From positions 124,001 to 188,000 of the forward strand of contig NZ_FPBL01000002.1 of the NCBI RefSeq assembly GCF_900116685.1: DNA of 64,000 bases. Direction: 5' to 3'. Every line of letters starts with the position of its first letter. Position 1 is the first letter of the stretch. The stretch comes from Nitrosomonas eutropha (lineage in GTDB: Bacteria > Pseudomonadota > Gammaproteobacteria > Burkholderiales > Nitrosomonadaceae). The position numbers and the translations under genes were made by a program. Under the pieces are notes generated by a model that saw only the letters and a program-made list of their open reading frames with translations, did no database searches and was not told where the DNA came from. Of the stretch, positions 45,739 to 53,839 are shown in pieces.

Positions 45739-46554
45739 ATGAAACATATGAACAATCTTGAAGCAGCTTTTCACCAGTATTTTGAAATTGTGCATGCCAA
45801 CACACCGGAGTTGCTTAAAGAGGCTTTCAGTTTACGATTCCGAGTTTTGTGCGTACATAACGATATCTCTGGCTTCAATTCAGTAAATTATCCGAACAAA
45901 CTGGAAAGTGACGAATACGATAGTCGCTCTGTGCATCTCTTGCTGCGCCATCGGCCAACCGATACATTTATCGGGACCACTCGCCTGATTCTGCCTGATT
46001 CGCAACACCCGGAAAATAAACTGCCAACCGAGCTGCATACCCGGTTTTATCCTGAATTTCAGGTAGATCCATTATCTCGTAAACATACTGCTGAAATATC
46101 CCGCTTTGCCATATCAAGTAATTTCTTTAAACGCAAGAATGAACACTATACGTTAGCTGGACCTGTTGATATACCCACTCGATCCGTTGACAAACCTCAG
46201 GAACGACGTCATTTTCCTCACCCGATGTTGGCGCTTGTCGTCGGAATTATACAAATATGTGCCCAGTATGAAATTTATCATTTACTTTCATCCATGGAAC
46301 CAGCCTTGAACAAATTACTGGGATTTTACGGCTTGCAATTAAATGCCATTGGCCCATCAACTGATTACCACGGACTTCGCAGCCCTTATCATGTCTGCCT
46401 GCTGGATGTTCTGGATAGAATTTACCGCAATCAGCAAGTGATCTGGGAACTTGTTACTGACCATGGGAATATCTGGCCGGCCGATCTAACTTTTCTGCGT
46501 CAACAAAACAGACTACAACCGGTTGGCTCCGATAGTGTTTGCATACCGGGATAG
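45739..46554 (+). CDS. PEP-CTERM/exosortase system-associated acyltransferase
   Basis: A 271-residue GNAT-fold protein of the exosortase-associated acyltransferase family, distantly like acyl-homoserine lactone synthases. Family landmarks are LKEAFSLRFRVLCVHNDISG, FIGTTRLILPDSQHPENKLP and AEISRFAISSNFFKRKNEHY. Soluble, no signal peptide. Its product is unknown; its constant presence with exosortase genes points to a role in the EPS/PEP-CTERM pathway, perhaps a modified lipid or signal. The GGGGAA ribosome site precedes an ATG shortly followed by a second possible ATG. Confidence 0.88.
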   Translation: MKHMNNLEAAFHQYFEIVHANTPELLKEAFSLRFRVLCVHNDISGFNSVNYPNKLESDEYDSRSVHLLLRHRPTDTFIGTTRLILPDSQHPENKLPTELHTRFYPEFQVDPLSRKHTAEISRFAISSNFFKRKNEHYTLAGPVDIPTRSVDKPQERRHFPHPMLALVVGIIQICAQYEIYHLLSSMEPALNKLLGFYGLQLNAIGPSTDYHGLRSPYHVCLLDVLDRIYRNQQVIWELVTDHGNIWPADLTFLRQQNRLQPVGSDSVCIPG

Positions 46555-46572
46555 CCAATAACATTCACTATT

Positions 46573-47028
46573 GTGACGGGAATTTTTACTTACTGCCTTC
46601 GGGGTATTCTTCTCCCCGCACTGCTAATCATACTTCTTTTCACGGATAATGCCTTATCCTCCGGTGAGGCAGTCGAAGTAATTACTCATCCCGGTACCAA
46701 TGTAAATTATCTTTCCAAGAATTTATTACGTTCTGTCTTTAGTATGCGCCTCAGAACCTGGCAGAACGGTGTACCAATCCGGGTTTTCGTGCTGCCCGAC
46801 GATGCACCGTTACACAATATATTTGCCAAAAAAAAACTCAACGTCTTCCCTTATCAATTACGCTCTGCATGGGATCGCCTGGTCTATTCAGGAACCGGGC
46901 AAGCACCACTTGTCGTGCACTCTGAAGAAGAGATGCGCACAAAAATTGCGACGACACCGGGGTCAATCGGCTATTTAAGTGAAATCAAGATTGATGGAAG
47001 CGTCCAGATCGTTCATATCAATGAATAG
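46573..47028 (+). CDS. Small periplasmic binding protein-like (PstS-type) protein
   Basis: A 151-residue exported protein starting at a GTG at 46573, 18 bases after the acyltransferase stop; a signal peptide covers about residues 8-31. The mature part is a single lobe of the phosphate-binding-protein type: VEVITHPGTNVNYLSKNLLR, SVFSMRLRTWQNGVPIRVFV, RSAWDRLVYSGTGQAPLVVH and TTPGSIGYLSEI, where the GSIGYL segment is typical of PstS-like proteins. At half the usual length it probably is a sensor or accessory protein, not a transporter component; no permease genes are near. Its stop overlaps the next start by 8 bases. Confidence 0.8.
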   Translation: MTGIFTYCLRGILLPALLIILLFTDNALSSGEAVEVITHPGTNVNYLSKNLLRSVFSMRLRTWQNGVPIRVFVLPDDAPLHNIFAKKKLNVFPYQLRSAWDRLVYSGTGQAPLVVHSEEEMRTKIATTPGSIGYLSEIKIDGSVQIVHINE

Positions 47029-48247
47029 CAAAAAGTTTTTCACCAATCTTTTTTTGAGCATCGCGGGGTTACTCCTGACGCTTTCCGCACCTTCCGGATT
47101 TGCCAATGAGCATCAGGGAGTGCAGATTCTGAAGCAGCTGCAGGTACATGGCTTCCTCAGCCAAGGATACATCAAGACAACCGGAAACAATGTTTTCGGT
47201 CACAGCAACAACTCGGGCAGCTTTGATTTCAGGGAAATTGGCCTGACAGCCTCTCTGCGCCCACTGCCCGGGTTGCAACTTTCCGGGCAATTACTTCATC
47301 GCAGGGCGGGAGAAGGCAGTGACGGTGGCATCCATATCGATTTTGGCTTCCTTGATTACAATTTTATTAATATGCCTGAGGTAGAGCTCGGCGTACGCCT
47401 GGGCAGAATGAAGAATCCATTTGGGTTCTATAACGATACCCGTGATGTGCCTTTTACCCGACCAAGTATACTGTTACCTCAATCAATCTATTTCGATCGG
47501 ACCCGTAACCTGGCACTGGCTTCGGATGGTGTTCAGCTGTACGGAGAATCACGTACAGATTGGGGAAACATTACCATTCAGCTTGGCGCTGCTTTTCCGC
47601 AGGTGGATGACAAAGATTCCGAAACATCTATTTTTGGTCATATGACCCCCGTCCGGGGAGAGCTGAAAAGCAGGCTCTCATATATCGGCCGCATCCTCTA
47701 TGAGCTACCTGACGGGCGGCTACGCCTGGCTGTCAGCAGCGCTCAACTCAATGTTGGCTATGACCCCAGCCAAAATGATATTTTTGAATCAGGTTCATTC
47801 AGATTTTCTCCCCTGATTCTGTCAGCGCAATACAATGCAGAACGCTGGAGCATAACGTCAGAATATGCGTTACGTTATTCTCGTCGTCATGGGTTTGGCA
47901 ATCCCAGACTTGATCAGAGTTCTACCGGGGATAGCTTCTATCTGCAGGGTATCTACCGTTTTTTACCAAACTGGGAAGCCGTATTACGCTACGATCTACT
48001 TTTCGCCAACAAAAAGGATCGCAATGGCAAGAAGTTTTTGGCGGCGAGCAGTCATCCGGCATACAGTCAGTACGCCAGAGATCTGACGGTAGGATTACGC
48101 TGGAATATAACCCCATCCATTATGCTGAGTACTGAATATCATCGGATCAATGGAGCCGCCTGGCTTTCTCCACTGGATAATCCGGACATTGACAGTGCCG
48201 AGAAAAACTGGAATCTGTTTGCCGCACAAATTTCCTACCGGTTCTGA
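47021..48247 (+). CDS. Outer membrane porin-like beta-barrel protein
   Basis: A 408-residue protein from the ATG at 47021, chosen because a signal peptide (MNSKKFFTNLFLSIAGLLLT) begins there, inside the last codons of the preceding gene. The mature part is an alternating beta-strand protein ending in Tyr-Arg-Phe, as in outer-membrane porins. Strand-like segments include FDFREIGLTASLRPLPGLQL, VELGVRLGRMKNPFGFYNDT, LTVGLRWNITPSIMLSTEYH. The GRMKNPFGFYN segment resembles anion- or phosphate-type porins and other porins of unknown specificity. The gene's stop overlaps the next ATG by one base. Confidence 0.85.
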   Translation: MNSKKFFTNLFLSIAGLLLTLSAPSGFANEHQGVQILKQLQVHGFLSQGYIKTTGNNVFGHSNNSGSFDFREIGLTASLRPLPGLQLSGQLLHRRAGEGSDGGIHIDFGFLDYNFINMPEVELGVRLGRMKNPFGFYNDTRDVPFTRPSILLPQSIYFDRTRNLALASDGVQLYGESRTDWGNITIQLGAAFPQVDDKDSETSIFGHMTPVRGELKSRLSYIGRILYELPDGRLRLAVSSAQLNVGYDPSQNDIFESGSFRFSPLILSAQYNAERWSITSEYALRYSRRHGFGNPRLDQSSTGDSFYLQGIYRFLPNWEAVLRYDLLFANKKDRNGKKFLAASSHPAYSQYARDLTVGLRWNITPSIMLSTEYHRINGAAWLSPLDNPDIDSAEKNWNLFAAQISYRF

Positions 48248-51198
48248 TGCAAAATCAAGTGAAACCTGCCGTTTCCGAGGAGCCAGTTGATTTAAAAAAT
48301 ACTGGCCATAAATTTTCCCGGATATTTGTCGGACTAAGCTGGAAAATTTCCCTGCTGAGCAGCCTGATTTTGCTGCTTGTGGTAACAGCGTTCAGCATGA
48401 TCAACTACAACAGTCTGATCGACAGCATTGATCAGCAAAGAGAAACGCAATACCAGCGCTACGCTAGAGAAATAGAAAGCCTGATCGGGCGCAATTCTGA
48501 AAATCTACATGGACTTGTCAGAATTATTCCCTATCTGAAAGGAATGAAAACCAGCCTGCAGGCAGATGATTCTCAAGAAATACTCACCACCTTTGAACGG
48601 TACTGGACATTGTTCCAGATTCAGAGTGATATCGAAGATATCCGTTTTTATAACTCTTCCGGATCATTGCTCGCACAGTGGGGTAATTTTGATGCCAATG
48701 CATACCGGGACAATCTTATTCTTGAGCATGTTCGTGAAGTCAATGCACGTGAACAGCCTGCTACGCTGATGATCTGTGTTGAAAGCTGTACCCAATATAT
48801 TATTGAACCATTGCTGATTAATGGAATACGAACGGGTGCCGTTGTCATTGGTTCTTCTCTGGTTGATGTTTTTTTAAATTTCAAACGTGCTTCCGGTTCT
48901 GATATTGGCTTGTTTGTTGGATATGCCGCTAATGACTCACACAGCATACTGTCAGATAACGCTGCTTTTATGGGGATACCCGAATGGAATGTCAGTATTA
49001 CGGCTCTGACAAATAGCGTCAAAAATCTCACCATCCTGAGTAGAGCAGCCAAAAGCTACCCGAATCTTGCTAAGATCGAACAGGGTATCCAATATGAATG
49101 GAATAACAGACATTATCAGATCAAGTTGCTCCCGTTGCACGGTATCCGTATACCTGACCAAGGGCAGCTGGTTATCATTACCGAAGTAACTGATACTGTC
49201 CAGGCAATCCAGAATTCCATCTGGCGTATTGTCGTCATCGGGCTGATCGGGATGGTATTTTCAGAGATCATCTTGTTTAGCATGATTTCAAGGCCGCTAT
49301 CCCGCCTCAAATATATCGTATCTCTCCTGCCATTGCTGGCCGGGAGAGGATTTAGCAATTTCCGCAGCGCTCTTTCCTCACGCTGGCGAAAGCGTCGGTT
49401 AAGTGATGAAATTGATCTCCTGCACGATGCATCACTCGCACTTTCACATAAGCTTGAAAAATTGGAAGAGAAAGTTGCCTATCGCACCCGCATGCTGGTT
49501 CAGCAGCGCGACGAACTCAGCAAGGAAAAAGATTTCATTGAGAATCTGCTGGATACCGCACAAGTTATCGTCCTGACACAGGATGCCAGCGGAAAAATAA
49601 TCATGACCAATACATACGGCGAAATACTGACCCGGTATAGTGAAGAGGAACTGCAGGGCAAGCACTTTATGGAACTGCTGGCGCCGGATGGCGAGCAATA
49701 CAACCTGGATGTATATTTACTGGAAATCCGCCAGGGAAATCGCGATCAATTGCGGCATGAAGCAATCGTGCTATGTAAAGATGATTCAAAACGGAATGTT
49801 GCCTGGCTCCATTCTCGCTTGACGTGGCAATCCAAGGATGATCCTTCCGTGATTCTTTCCGTTGGACTCGACATCACCGAGTATAAGCGGGTGGAAGGTC
49901 ATCTAGCGTGGCTTGCTGACCATGATCCACTGACAAACCTGTACAACCGCCGCCGTTTCAGTGAAGAATTGGAGCAGATTCTCAGTTGGGCAGAAAGATA
50001 TCAGCATCCTGGGGCATTACTGTTTTTCGATCTTGATCGATTCAAGTTTGTGAATGACACCAGTGGCCACCAGGCGGGTGACGCGATGTTGAAAATGGTC
50101 GCTGATATGTTATCCCGTACCGTTCGTACTGCTGATATTGCTGCTCGGTTGGGTGGGGATGAATTTGCTGTTATCCTGCCTGAAATTACGCCCGAAGCAG
50201 CCATTGAGGTTGCCAAAAAAATTCTGGCCAGGCTGAATGAAACCCAGCTTTCACTTAATGGCAGAACACACAGTATTTCAGCCAGTATTGGCATTGCGGT
50301 CTTTCCCGAACATGGCAATAATGTTCACGATTTGCTGGCCGCTGCTGACCTCGCAATGTACCAGGCCAAGGAAACGGGACGTGGAACCTGGCATCTGTTT
50401 TCCAGCAATGATCAGTCGCGTGAGCGCGTGCGTACACTGGTTTACTGGAAAGAAAAAATTGAATATGCCAATGCGCATGACCGGTATCTGCTCTATCTGC
50501 AGCCCATTCAAACCTTGCGCGACGGAATAACCCATCATTACGAAGTCTTGCTGCGTATGCAGGATGAAGATGGAACCATTCATTCTCCCGGAGCATTCAT
50601 CCGCGCAGCAGAACACACCGGCCTTATCCATAAAATCGATCATCTGGTGTTACACAAGGCAATTGCATTGGCCGCAAGAATCAATCAAGCAGAAAACAGA
50701 CGTATTGGTCTGTCCATTAACCTGTCAGCACACGCCTTTAACGATCCGGAATTATTACCGACCATCAGCCAGGCGCTTTCAGTTAACCAGATTGATCCTG
50801 GTCTGTTAATGTTTGAAATAACAGAAACAGCCGCCTTGGATAATTTGCCTGGGACACGCGGCCTTTTGTACGATCTCAAGCAACTTGGTTGTGGCTTTGT
50901 ACTGGATGATTTTGGGGTGGGGTTCTCTTCCTTCTACTATCTTCGCGAATTGCCGGTTGATGCGGTCAAGATCGATGGCTCGTTTATCCGTAACCTGGCG
51001 AGCAATCCCGATGATCAGATACTTGTCAGTGCATTGTGCAGCGTAGCAAAGGGATTTGGTAAAAAGATCACTGCAGAATTTGTTGAAAACAAGGAAGTAC
51101 TAAGCATCCTTGATAAGCTGGAGGTTGATTTTGCACAGGGCTATTACATCGGCATGCCAACCTTGGCAGAAAAACTCTTTCCTGATACTAACGACTAA
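48247..51198 (+). CDS. Membrane-bound PAS-GGDEF-EAL c-di-GMP protein
   Basis: A 983-residue protein. Transmembrane helices at about 34-56 and 318-341 enclose a periplasmic sensor domain of about 260 residues. A coiled coil and a PAS domain (about 430-545) follow. The GGDEF domain has an intact site GGDEF (636-640) and an RTAD allosteric I-site five residues before it. The EAL domain keeps EVLLR, SINLS, FEITET, DDFGVGFSS, VKIDGSF and AQGYYIG; the usual AEGVE reads AEFVE. Both synthesis and breakdown of c-di-GMP seem possible. It is coupled to the upstream PBP-like and porin genes, so the periplasmic domain may read the state of those proteins. Confidence 0.92.
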   Translation: MQNQVKPAVSEEPVDLKNTGHKFSRIFVGLSWKISLLSSLILLLVVTAFSMINYNSLIDSIDQQRETQYQRYAREIESLIGRNSENLHGLVRIIPYLKGMKTSLQADDSQEILTTFERYWTLFQIQSDIEDIRFYNSSGSLLAQWGNFDANAYRDNLILEHVREVNAREQPATLMICVESCTQYIIEPLLINGIRTGAVVIGSSLVDVFLNFKRASGSDIGLFVGYAANDSHSILSDNAAFMGIPEWNVSITALTNSVKNLTILSRAAKSYPNLAKIEQGIQYEWNNRHYQIKLLPLHGIRIPDQGQLVIITEVTDTVQAIQNSIWRIVVIGLIGMVFSEIILFSMISRPLSRLKYIVSLLPLLAGRGFSNFRSALSSRWRKRRLSDEIDLLHDASLALSHKLEKLEEKVAYRTRMLVQQRDELSKEKDFIENLLDTAQVIVLTQDASGKIIMTNTYGEILTRYSEEELQGKHFMELLAPDGEQYNLDVYLLEIRQGNRDQLRHEAIVLCKDDSKRNVAWLHSRLTWQSKDDPSVILSVGLDITEYKRVEGHLAWLADHDPLTNLYNRRRFSEELEQILSWAERYQHPGALLFFDLDRFKFVNDTSGHQAGDAMLKMVADMLSRTVRTADIAARLGGDEFAVILPEITPEAAIEVAKKILARLNETQLSLNGRTHSISASIGIAVFPEHGNNVHDLLAAADLAMYQAKETGRGTWHLFSSNDQSRERVRTLVYWKEKIEYANAHDRYLLYLQPIQTLRDGITHHYEVLLRMQDEDGTIHSPGAFIRAAEHTGLIHKIDHLVLHKAIALAARINQAENRRIGLSINLSAHAFNDPELLPTISQALSVNQIDPGLLMFEITETAALDNLPGTRGLLYDLKQLGCGFVLDDFGVGFSSFYYLRELPVDAVKIDGSFIRNLASNPDDQILVSALCSVAKGFGKKITAEFVENKEVLSILDKLEVDFAQGYYIGMPTLAEKLFPDTND

Positions 51199-51223
51199 CG
51201 CTTAAAGAATTATGCGAATAAAA

Positions 51224-51243
51224 AACCGCCCCGAGGGGCGGTT
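51224..51243. terminator. Bidirectional terminator
   Basis: AACCGCCC (51224-51231) and GGGCGGTT (51236-51243) form an 8-bp stem around CGAG. A five-A run before it acts as a T-run for the minus strand, so it likely ends the small lipoprotein gene too; it lies 26 bases after the GGDEF-EAL stop. Confidence 0.75.
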
Positions 51244-51267
51244 AGAAAATTTGAACCATATCTCTTC

Positions 51268-51438
51268 TCAATTTTTGTTTTGTTCCGTCTTATGTTCAGA
51301 CTTATCTACGTTGTCAGGCATGGAATCACGTTCCATTGACATGCTGGGCGGATAGTTAGCAGGTTTGTCCGTATCAAGACATCCAGTCAAAGTAACAGCT
51401 GTAATCATTGCAGCAATCAGTATATGTAAGAGCTTCAT
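51268..51438 (-). CDS. Very small lipoprotein, 56 residues
   Basis: The minus strand from 51438 encodes MKLLHILIAAMITAVTLTGC followed by LDTDKPANYPPSMS and a hydrophilic tail ending EQNKN, then TGA at 51270-51268. LTGC is a proper lipobox (Cys20), and a purine-rich ribosome site (GGGAGACAGGGA) lies upstream. The mature peptide would be about 37 residues with many Met, Asp, Glu and Lys, tethered to a membrane. It sits against the shared terminator on its 3' side. The family is not recognised. Confidence 0.7.
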   Translation of the reverse strand: MKLLHILIAAMITAVTLTGCLDTDKPANYPPSMSMERDSMPDNVDKSEHKTEQNKN

Positions 51439-51485
51439 TTTCCCTGTCTCCCTATAGATATTTAAAAATAATATAGTGTCTTTTT

Positions 51486-51614
51486 CTACACTTTTTCTGC
51501 CTGGCCTTCGTTCTCGAAGAACCAGCGCTCACTATTATTATCAGAATCAAAATTTATTGTCCAGATATTTATAAGCGGCGTGTAGACCGACTTTGGGATC
51601 GTTTTGGAACTCAT
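51486..51614 (-). CDS. Short hypothetical ORF, perhaps a gene remnant
   Basis: The minus strand from the ATG at 51614 gives 42 residues (MSSKTIPKSVYTPLINIWTI, then NFDSDNNSERWFFENEGQAE KV). The frame stays open upstream to about 51665 with coding-like text (LKQGGDVDFSKFS; possible TTG start at 51653), so it may be the 3' part of a lost gene. The Trp-, Phe- and Asn-rich composition looks like protein, but I recognise no family. Confidence 0.35.
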   Translation of the reverse strand: MSSKTIPKSVYTPLINIWTINFDSDNNSERWFFENEGQAEKV

Positions 51615-51675
51615 TGAAAATTTGGAAAAATCAACATCCCCACCTTGTTTCAATCTGTATTTTTAAGGTGCCTGT

Positions 51676-52092
51676 TTAACCAACAATGACTTCATAATCG
51701 TGCGTGATGTTAACTGTTGCCTTAAGCATTATGGAAGCAGAGCAGTATTTTTCAGCAGATAAATTGATGGACCGTTCCACTTGCCGCGAATCCAGATTTT
51801 TCCCGGTAATGATGAAATGCAAATGAATATGGGTGAACACTTTTGGATCTTCAATTGCGCGTTGCGCATCCACTTCAACCTGGCATCCGGTAATTTCCTG
51901 ACGACCTTTACGCAAAATATGTACGACATCAAAGGAGGTACACCCTCCCAGGCCCAGCAATATCATTTCCATTGGACGTGGGCCCTGATTTTTCCCACCG
52001 GCTTCCGGTGCGCCATCCATGAGTACAGAATGCCCACTCCCAACCTGTCCAAGAAAACTGACTCCTTCCTGCCATGCGATTTTTGCTTTCAT
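51676..52092 (-). CDS. OsmC family peroxiredoxin-like protein
   Basis: A 138-residue protein of the OsmC/Ohr superfamily, YhfA-like subgroup. The two redox Cys lie in LGLGGCTSFDVVHIL (first) and SAEKYCSASIML (second). The N-terminal strands WQEGVSFLGQVGSGHSVLMD and the RPMEMILL helix are typical. These dimeric cytoplasmic enzymes reduce organic hydroperoxides or serve thiol protection; substrate unknown. It is a single gene lying between the short ORF and the MITE-like element. Confidence 0.93.
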   Translation of the reverse strand: MKAKIAWQEGVSFLGQVGSGHSVLMDGAPEAGGKNQGPRPMEMILLGLGGCTSFDVVHILRKGRQEITGCQVEVDAQRAIEDPKVFTHIHLHFIITGKNLDSRQVERSINLSAEKYCSASIMLKATVNITHDYEVIVG

Positions 52093-52147
52093 TTATTTTA
52101 TGAGATAAGTTGATCGTAGATAGAAAACTATTCTTTTCGATTACCTT

Positions 52148-52290
52148 AGAACCTGTTCAAGGTCTCGATCAGGGGATGCAGTGCAAGGCAAAATTGAACG
52201 AGAAAGCGGAGCATATTTGAAGTATGTGAGTATTTTGAGTTTAATCTCAACACCGTAATGCACCCTTCAGGGTGATATTGAACAGGTTCT
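52148..52290. mobile_element. Intact 143-bp MITE-like element with AGAACCTGTTCAA ends
   Basis: The 13-bp terminal inverted repeats AGAACCTGTTCAA (52148-52160) and TTGAACAGGTTCT (52278-52290) are perfect complements. The interior has no gene. No clear target-site duplication was seen (flanks TTACCTT and GACAACG). A decayed half copy lies at 12901-12971. Form and size fit a miniature inverted-repeat element moved by a transposase elsewhere. Its right end encodes the last residues of holA. Confidence 0.75.
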
Positions 52291-53311
52291 GACAACGATT
52301 GTCATTAACAGCAAAATACATCCCGAGTTTCAAAAGCTCTTCCCAGACATCTCCTTTCGCGACTCCCTTGATCATTCGATCAATGGCAGCCGCCCGCAGC
52401 AAAGCCTGCACCAGTAATTGATAGTGAATACGGTGAAAGACACTTGCAATCAGTTTTTGCCTTGAAGGCCACACGCGCAATGCTGCCATGGCTTGTTCCA
52501 GCGTCATGCTCCGACTGGAGTTCTTGGCCAGATGGATTTTTATCAGCAAACGAATCTGCTCTGACAAAACAGCCAGGATCAGCGGCGGAGCTGTCCCCTC
52601 CCCCTGCAACCCCTCCAGAATACGGTTATAACGTACCATATCGGCTGTCAACATGGCTTCCGGCAACTGCAGTACATCAAAACGTGTAACATCCAGAATG
52701 GCATTCCTGATCTGCTCAAAAGTCAGTCTACCGGCAGGATAGAGTAATCCCAGCTTTCTTATTTCCTGATGAGCTGCCAGCAGATTACCTTCGACCTTAT
52801 CCGCAAAGAATTGCAGCGTATCCCGATCTGTCGTTTGTTTCTGTTGTTCAAGACGCTGTTTAATCCAGTGGGGCAGCTGATCACGCCTGACCGGTTTTAT
52901 TTCAGCGATCCGGCCAGTACGTTCGAGTGCCTTGAACCACTTGCTGGCACGTCCCTGTTTATCAATTTCCGGTAACGTCACAATGGTTACCGTATCACGC
53001 GGCAGATCCTGACAAAATTTTTCGATAGCCGCACTGCCTTCCCTGCCCGGTTTGCCGGTTGGAATACGTAAATCAAGTGTACGGCGTTCGCTGAACAGGG
53101 AGGATTGACGTCCCCAATGAAACAGGTTTACCCATTCAAATCGCTGATCAACCGTAAAGATTTCGCGCTCAATGTAACCCTGATCCTTGGCATGGGCACG
53201 AATCCGGTCGGTTGCTTCCATAACCAGCAGTAACTCATCTCCCAGCACGATATACAGAGAGGCAATACTTTCACCAGGTTGACTGGTCAAAGACTTCGGA
53301 TCTAATCGCAT
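52247..53311 (-). CDS. holA: DNA polymerase III delta subunit HolA, 3' end inside a MITE
   Basis: A 354-residue delta subunit of the clamp loader, which opens the beta clamp. Features: N-terminal AAA+-like domain (LYIVLGDELLLVMEATDRIR, IFTVDQRFEWVNLFHWGRQS), the SLFSERRTLDLRI clamp-contact segment, and the C-terminal helical collar (LAVLSEQIRLLIKIHLAKN). The native C-terminus should end near WEELLKLGMYFAVN; the final 14 residues (QNLFNITLKGALRC) and the stop come from the element at 52148-52290. The protein likely still works since this gene is essential. It is the third gene of leuS-lptE-holA. Confidence 0.93.
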   Translation of the reverse strand: MRLDPKSLTSQPGESIASLYIVLGDELLLVMEATDRIRAHAKDQGYIEREIFTVDQRFEWVNLFHWGRQSSLFSERRTLDLRIPTGKPGREGSAAIEKFCQDLPRDTVTIVTLPEIDKQGRASKWFKALERTGRIAEIKPVRRDQLPHWIKQRLEQQKQTTDRDTLQFFADKVEGNLLAAHQEIRKLGLLYPAGRLTFEQIRNAILDVTRFDVLQLPEAMLTADMVRYNRILEGLQGEGTAPPLILAVLSEQIRLLIKIHLAKNSSRSMTLEQAMAALRVWPSRQKLIASVFHRIHYQLLVQALLRAAAIDRMIKGVAKGDVWEELLKLGMYFAVNDNRCQNLFNITLKGALRC

Positions 53312-53325
53312 GAGTTATACACATT

Positions 53326-53829
53326 TCACCCGGAAGCGGCAGCCGTAATCTGGCGAAGAATCTGTTGCACGGCATCTTTTTGCATATCTTTATACAACAT
53401 TTCCTCCTCTGCTGCCTTGGCCAGCTCCTGTGCATCCAGGTACGGAAGAATACGTGTCAATCTGATTTCCTGCAAAGGTGCCAGCTCGGTATTGTGTGAA
53501 TCCAGCAATCGGGCAGCTACCCGGTAAATTAGCTCAAACTCACGCACCCTTCCCCCCTCCGAGAGAGAAAGGATTCTTTTTTCCCTGATCGCATGCACAA
53601 TCTGAACAACTGCGTCAGATTTTTCGATCTTCTTTACTACCCGTGCTTGCGTATGGGTACTAATTACTCGTTCAAGATCAGAGCCAATAGTCATCCCTGC
53701 AGGTGCCGTAATATAGATCCGCTCAAAAGGGAGTTCGGAAACCTGTCCGCGCAACTTAAAGCCGCAGGCAACCAGATTCAATATCAGCAAGATGGACAGT
53801 AAAGCTCGCAACGTTATCATCCGCAGCAT
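53326..53829 (-). CDS. lptE: LPS-assembly lipoprotein LptE
   Basis: A 167-residue outer-membrane lipoprotein that plugs the LptD barrel and helps insert lipopolysaccharide. The start at 53829 (MLRMITLRALLSILLILNLV) is chosen because a lipoprotein signal with lipobox NLVAC follows and a GAGGCAGG ribosome site lies just before it; a longer frame adds an unlikely leader overlapping leuS. GFKLRGQVSELPFERIYITA is the typical start of mature LptE. It sits between leuS and holA, the usual proteobacterial order. The C-terminus is rich in Lys, Glu and Ala. Confidence 0.92.
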   Translation of the reverse strand: MLRMITLRALLSILLILNLVACGFKLRGQVSELPFERIYITAPAGMTIGSDLERVISTHTQARVVKKIEKSDAVVQIVHAIREKRILSLSEGGRVREFELIYRVAARLLDSHNTELAPLQEIRLTRILPYLDAQELAKAAEEEMLYKDMQKDAVQQILRQITAAASG

Positions 53830-53839
53830 ACCTGCCTCG

